Shown one piece after another: positions 32,327 through 32,477 of a DNA stretch of 32,477 nucleotides. Location of the stretch: positions 763,328 through 795,804 of the forward strand of contig WELA01005182.1 of the NCBI GenBank assembly GCA_009602735.1, in the 5' to 3' direction. The notes under the pieces were generated by a model. The model was not told the DNA's origin. It saw nothing but the letters and a program-made list of their open reading frames with translations, and ran no database searches. The stretch's first letter is position 1. Every line of letters begins with the position of its first letter. The stretch comes from Mesotaenium endlicherianum. Lineage: Eukaryota; Streptophyta; Zygnematophyceae; Zygnematales; Mesotaeniaceae. A program made the translations under genes and the position numbers.

Positions 32327-32477
32327 TGTGGGGCTGCAGGCAGCTGCTGCAGCTCTCAACACCCCGTTCACACTCTGCACGACCGCAGAAAGGAGCTTAT
32401 ATCAACCATGTGGCCAAGTAGCTGCAGAAAGAATGCGTGCTGCTCTCTCACTCCCCCCCCCCACCTCCCCCCTCCCC
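32327..32477. other. Window end with C-rich low-complexity sequence
   Basis: No gene. The last 30 bases are almost entirely C with some T and A, starting near 32448. Confidence 0.6.

Overview
This window looks like nuclear DNA of a green land plant. The evidence is a five-exon gene for a plastid-targeted, three-helix early light-induced protein (ELIP) with GT-AG introns, plant-type Ty3/gypsy chromoviruses primed by initiator tRNA-Met, and a BED-finger hAT transposon. A bryophyte or other seed-free plant seems most likely, but the sequence does not fix the species. Most of the window is transposon; only one gene looks intact.

Layout. 1-1000: the end of a minus-strand LTR (family A) lies next to the polypurine tract and 3' LTR of a different gypsy family. 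1001-1956: no gene seen. 1957-10464: an ELIP pseudogene whose third intron is split by a 7.7 kb hAT element (2137-9835). The hAT has 18-bp perfect terminal inverted repeats, an 8-bp target duplication (7/8), a roughly 2.8 kb GC-rich minisatellite and a transposase gene with one frameshift. 10465-12231: intergenic. 12232-25347: two copies of chromovirus family A, one inserted inside the other. The younger copy (13512-20192) sits in the gag of the older one and is flanked by a perfect 5-bp duplication (CCGTG). 25348-27393: decayed intergenic DNA and the ELIP upstream region. 27504-29963: the intact ELIP gene, with three 141-bp tandem repeats in intron 1. 29964-32477: intergenic, ending in low-complexity C-rich sequence.

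How the parts relate. The two ELIP loci share exon sizes and splice positions, so the left one is a decayed paralog. It lost its 5' exons and gained a hAT in an intron. In the chromovirus pair the inner copy keeps long gag and pol frames and similar LTRs (about 7 differences by eye). The outer copy has several stops, indels and an LTR deletion that removes its TATA box. Both copies are out of frame between gag and pol at the same A-rich spot, but in opposite directions.

The most unusual feature is the hairpin-forming minisatellite in the likely 5' intron of the hAT. Four single Ns fall inside the hAT; at least three are flanked by near-identical direct repeats and look like assembly joins, so fine detail in the hAT should be treated with care.
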